Below are positions 4,423-6,453 of a DNA stretch of 6,453 nucleotides, piece by piece. Below the pieces are notes generated by a model, which did not search any database, had not been told where the DNA came from, and saw nothing but the letters and a program-made list of their open reading frames with translations. Both the position numbers and the translations under genes were made by a program. The stretch lies in the NCBI GenBank assembly GCA_021790075.1, contig JAJYIN010000130.1:1-6453 (forward strand), read 5' to 3'. Source of the DNA: Actinomycetes bacterium (GTDB lineage: Bacteria > Actinomycetota > Thermoleophilia > BMS3ABIN01). How positions within the stretch are numbered: position 1 is the first letter of the stretch; each line of letters begins with the position of its first letter.

Positions 4423-6099
4423 TTAGCCCCGGCCCGCCTGGTCTTCGTCTTTGCCGTCCAGCTTCCGCTTCAGCACTTTGCGCAGCGTGCTCTTGGGCAG
4501 CTCGCTCATGAACTCGATCTTCTGGGGAACCTTGTAATCGGCCAGTTTTTCGGCGGCGAAGCGGCGGATCTCGCCGGCGCTGGCCTCCTGCCCTTCCTTG
4601 AGGACGACATAGGCCTTGACGACCTGCCCGCGCAGCCGGTGGGGGAGCCCCTTGACCGCCACTTCCTTGATGGCCTCGTACTGGCTGAGGACCTCCTCGA
4701 CCTCGCGGGGGTAAACGTTGATGCCACCTGTTATAATCACATCTTTTTTGCGGTCAACAATATAATAAAAACCGTCTTCATCGGCGCGGGCCAGGTCGCC
4801 GGTCATCAGCCAGCCGCCGGCGCTGAGCACGCCCGCCGTCTCCTCGGGATTGCGCCAGTAGCCCTTCATCACCTGCGGCCCCCGCACGGCCATCTCGCCG
4901 ACTTCGCCCACGGGGGTTTCCCGGCCGGTGTCCGGGTCGATGATCTTCACTTCCGTATCCGGCAGGGGCAGGCCGATGCTGCCGGTCTTGCGGGGCCCCT
5001 CGATGGGGTTGACATGGGTGACGGGAGATGCCTCGGTGAGGCCGTAACCTTCAACCAGCCGGCCGCCGCTGAGGCGCTCGAAATCTTCCTGGACGTCACG
5101 GGGGAGACGGTCCGAGCCGCTGATGCAGATGCGGATCGAAGACAGGTCCGTCTGCCGGCCTCTTTCCTGCCGCTCGAGGGAATGGTTGACAGCAGCGTAC
5201 ATGGCAGGTATGCCGGGGAATATCGTCGGCTCTTCCCGGCTGATGGCGCTGAGCACCTGGGGGAGATCGAAACGGGGCAGCAGGATCTGCGCGCCGGCAA
5301 CGGAAGTCACCAGGTTGGCGCAGGTGAGGCCGTAGACATGGAAGAGCGGCAGCACCATCAGGGCGCGTTCCCGGCCTTCCTTAAGCTCGTAGAGCCACGC
5401 CCGCGCCTGGGCGGCGTTGGCGACCAGGTTGTTATGGGTGAGTTCCGCGGCCTTGGGCAGCCCCGTGGTGCCGCCCGTATACTGGAGGAGCGCCGTGGCC
5501 GCGGGATCGACGTTAATACCGGGCGGTTCCGCCCGCTGTCCCTTGAGCAGCTTGCGGAGCCACAGCTGCCCCCGGGCTGGATCGAGCCGGGCCCGGTGGC
5601 CTTCCTTCTTCTCCTTCAGGAGGGTGAAAACGGCCCGCAGCGCCGGCGGGAAATAATCCTTGATGCTGGTGACGATCAAGTGGTGCAGGTGCGCTTCCTG
5701 CTGGGCGGCCAGCGCCCGCCTGAGGATGTTCTTCTGGCTCAGGGTAACCATCACCCGGGCGCCGGAGTCGTCCAGCTGGTACAACACCTCGCGCCGTTCG
5801 TAAAGGGGGTTGACGAGCGTGGCGATGGCGCCGGCCTTGAGCGCCCCGTGCAGGCAGATGAGCAGCTGGGGCGTGTTGGGGAGATGGATGGCGACGCGGT
5901 CGCCGGGGGCCACGCCCAGTCCGGTGAGGGCCTGGGCGAAGCGGTTGGCCTCCCGGTCGAGGGCCGCGTAGGTGAGGCTGGCTCCGAAGAAACGGGTGGC
6001 CACCACCTCCGGGTGCCGGCGGGCCGCTTCTTCCAGCAGGCCGAAGAGAGGCCGGCGGGGGTAGGTTAGATGCCTGGGGACGGCTTCCGGGTAATACAT
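4423..6099 (-). CDS. Long-chain fatty acid-CoA ligase (AMP-forming, ANL superfamily)
   Basis: Activates a carboxylic acid, probably a medium or long fatty acid, to its acyl-CoA through an acyl-adenylate using ATP. The core motifs are in order: P-loop YTGGTTGLPK (207-216), LPLFHVYGLT (250-259), YGLTEASP (352-359), TGD (433-435), the hinge VDRKKDVIITGG (448-459) followed by INVYPREVEE (460-469), and a C-terminal catalytic Lys, likely K541 in STLRKVLKR. The 558 residues are typical. The YTGGTTG form and the long insert at about 145-195 favour the FadD/LcfA-like group over acetyl-CoA synthetases. Two variations: the P-loop has PKA where most have PKG, and the final motif lacks the usual Gly before Lys. 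The ATG at 6099 is the first start after an in-frame stop but has no ribosome binding site. The gene follows an oxidoreductase gene on the same strand after a 71-bp AT-rich gap. Exact substrate is not determinable. Confidence 0.92.
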   Translation of the reverse strand: MYYPEAVPRHLTYPRRPLFGLLEEAARRHPEVVATRFFGASLTYAALDREANRFAQALTGLGVAPGDRVAIHLPNTPQLLICLHGALKAGAIATLVNPLYERREVLYQLDDSGARVMVTLSQKNILRRALAAQQEAHLHHLIVTSIKDYFPPALRAVFTLLKEKKEGHRARLDPARGQLWLRKLLKGQRAEPPGINVDPAATALLQYTGGTTGLPKAAELTHNNLVANAAQARAWLYELKEGRERALMVLPLFHVYGLTCANLVTSVAGAQILLPRFDLPQVLSAISREEPTIFPGIPAMYAAVNHSLERQERGRQTDLSSIRICISGSDRLPRDVQEDFERLSGGRLVEGYGLTEASPVTHVNPIEGPRKTGSIGLPLPDTEVKIIDPDTGRETPVGEVGEMAVRGPQVMKGYWRNPEETAGVLSAGGWLMTGDLARADEDGFYYIVDRKKDVIITGGINVYPREVEEVLSQYEAIKEVAVKGLPHRLRGQVVKAYVVLKEGQEASAGEIRRFAAEKLADYKVPQKIEFMSELPKSTLRKVLKRKLDGKDEDQAGRG

Positions 6100-6170
6100 A
6101 TCAAAAAGGTGGTTGACATATCATAAGGTAGCTATTATTGGCAAGGCGCCGCCACGTGAGAGCTGACGCC
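6100..6170 (-). promoter_or_regulatory. AT-rich gap, likely promoter of the acyl-CoA ligase gene
   Basis: Bases 6097-6140 are conspicuously A/T-rich in an otherwise G/C-rich window. On the minus strand TATGAT (6125-6120) matches five of six -10 positions and would start RNA about 14 bases before the ATG. TTGCCA (6144-6139) is the nearest -35-like hexamer but its 13-bp spacing is too short. No terminator hairpin for the upstream oxidoreductase gene is evident, so read-through is possible. Confidence 0.45.
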
Positions 6171-6453
6171 TCATTGTCCGAGCGCCGCCAGCGCTTCCCT
6201 GGCCCAGTCCGGGTTCTTGAGCAGGCCGCGGCCGACTGCCACCAGATCGGCGCGGTTGGCGGCCACAACGCTGTTGGCGAATTCCGGGCTGGTGATGCCG
6301 CCTACGGCGATGACGGGCACGTCCACCACCGACTTGATGCTCTCGGCAAGGGGGACAAAGAACCCTTCGATGCCGGCCAGGTCCTTGGGCCTCGAACCGC
6401 ACAGCCCGCCGGAGATGTCCAGGATGGCGATGCCGGCCTCCACCAGGAGCGGG
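6171..6453 (-). CDS. NADH:flavin oxidoreductase, Old Yellow Enzyme family (3' end only)
   Basis: Only the last 94 or so codons are in the window; the reading frame stays open to the right edge, so the start lies outside. The apparent start at 6443 is an internal GTG coding Val. The visible part is the C-terminal third of an FMN TIM barrel: AGIAILDISGG on one strand, then VPVIAVGGI and LVAVGRGLLKNPDW, the two loops that hold the FMN phosphate in this family. Such enzymes reduce activated C=C bonds with NAD(P)H. The protein ends right after the barrel (EALAALGQ), so it lacks the extra iron-sulfur/FAD domains of 2,4-dienoyl-CoA reductase and fits the shorter YqjM/OYE-like forms. The acyl-CoA ligase gene lies downstream on the same strand, making a link to unsaturated acids possible but unproven. 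Confidence 0.88.
   Translation of the reverse strand, partial: PLLVEAGIAILDISGGLCGSRPKDLAGIEGFFVPLAESIKSVVDVPVIAVGGITSPEFANSVVAANRADLVAVGRGLLKNPDWAREALAALGQ

Noticed and set aside
4411..4432. CCGGG / CCCGG inverted repeat at the stop codon of the acyl-CoA ligase gene as a terminator.
   Set aside because: The stem is only 5 bp with a 12-base loop, and the T-run lies inside the loop rather than after the stem.
4387..6069. A 560-codon open frame on the plus strand opposite the acyl-CoA ligase.
   Set aside because: The minus-strand frame has every adenylate-forming enzyme motif in order. The plus-strand product has none that I recognise and is the usual long antisense shadow in G/C-rich coding DNA.
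6113..6138. TTGACA followed by TATTAT on the plus strand, resembling a promoter.
   Set aside because: The spacing is only 14 bp and there is no plus-strand gene downstream; it would run antisense into the oxidoreductase gene. Probably a by-product of the AT-rich island.

Overview
The window looks like a chromosomal piece of a GC-rich bacterium with an anaerobic or oxygen-wary lifestyle. That rests on gene content (superoxide reductase, a rubrerythrin with its rubredoxin domain at the N-terminus, and a DUF3786-type protein, all mainly found in strict anaerobes) and on strongly G/C-ending codons. An anaerobic actinobacterium, Chloroflexi-like or deltaproteobacterial lineage would all fit; I cannot choose between them from sequence alone. 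There are no rRNA or tRNA genes, insertion sequences or CRISPR arrays.

Layout. Bases 61-417 (minus) encode a one-iron superoxide reductase and 598-1092 (plus) a rubrerythrin. They are divergent and separated by a short control region with two dyad-symmetric boxes and a long stem-loop. A DUF3786 protein (1103-1717, minus) converges on the rubrerythrin gene. A 216-bp divergent gap carrying two sets of short tandem repeats separates it from a family 4 uracil-DNA glycosylase (1934-2599, plus). Next come two small hypothetical genes (2637-2843 and 2971-3228, minus), then a membrane protein with a B-box-like zinc finger inside and an unknown domain outside (3355-4314, minus, GTG start). The right third holds a long-chain acyl-CoA ligase (4423-6099, minus) and the 3' end of an Old Yellow Enzyme family oxidoreductase (6171 to beyond the window, minus).

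How the genes work together. Superoxide reductase converts superoxide to hydrogen peroxide and rubrerythrin reduces the peroxide to water, so the left end is a compact oxygen-detoxification pair. Uracil-DNA glycosylase repairs deaminated cytosine, a general maintenance job. The acyl-CoA ligase and the flavin oxidoreductase could both act in fatty acid or enoyl/aldehyde metabolism, but a 71-bp AT-rich gap between them suggests separate promoters. Every gene from 2637 to the right edge is on the minus strand, but the gaps (71 to 127 bp) are too large for a tightly coupled operon.

I did not find a convincing new multi-gene system. The observations most worth a second look are the regulatory structures (the palindromes and stem-loop at 454-597, the 40-bp duplication at 1728-1801, and the hairpin next to a ribosome binding site at 2844-2878) and the B-box/membrane/outer-domain protein.
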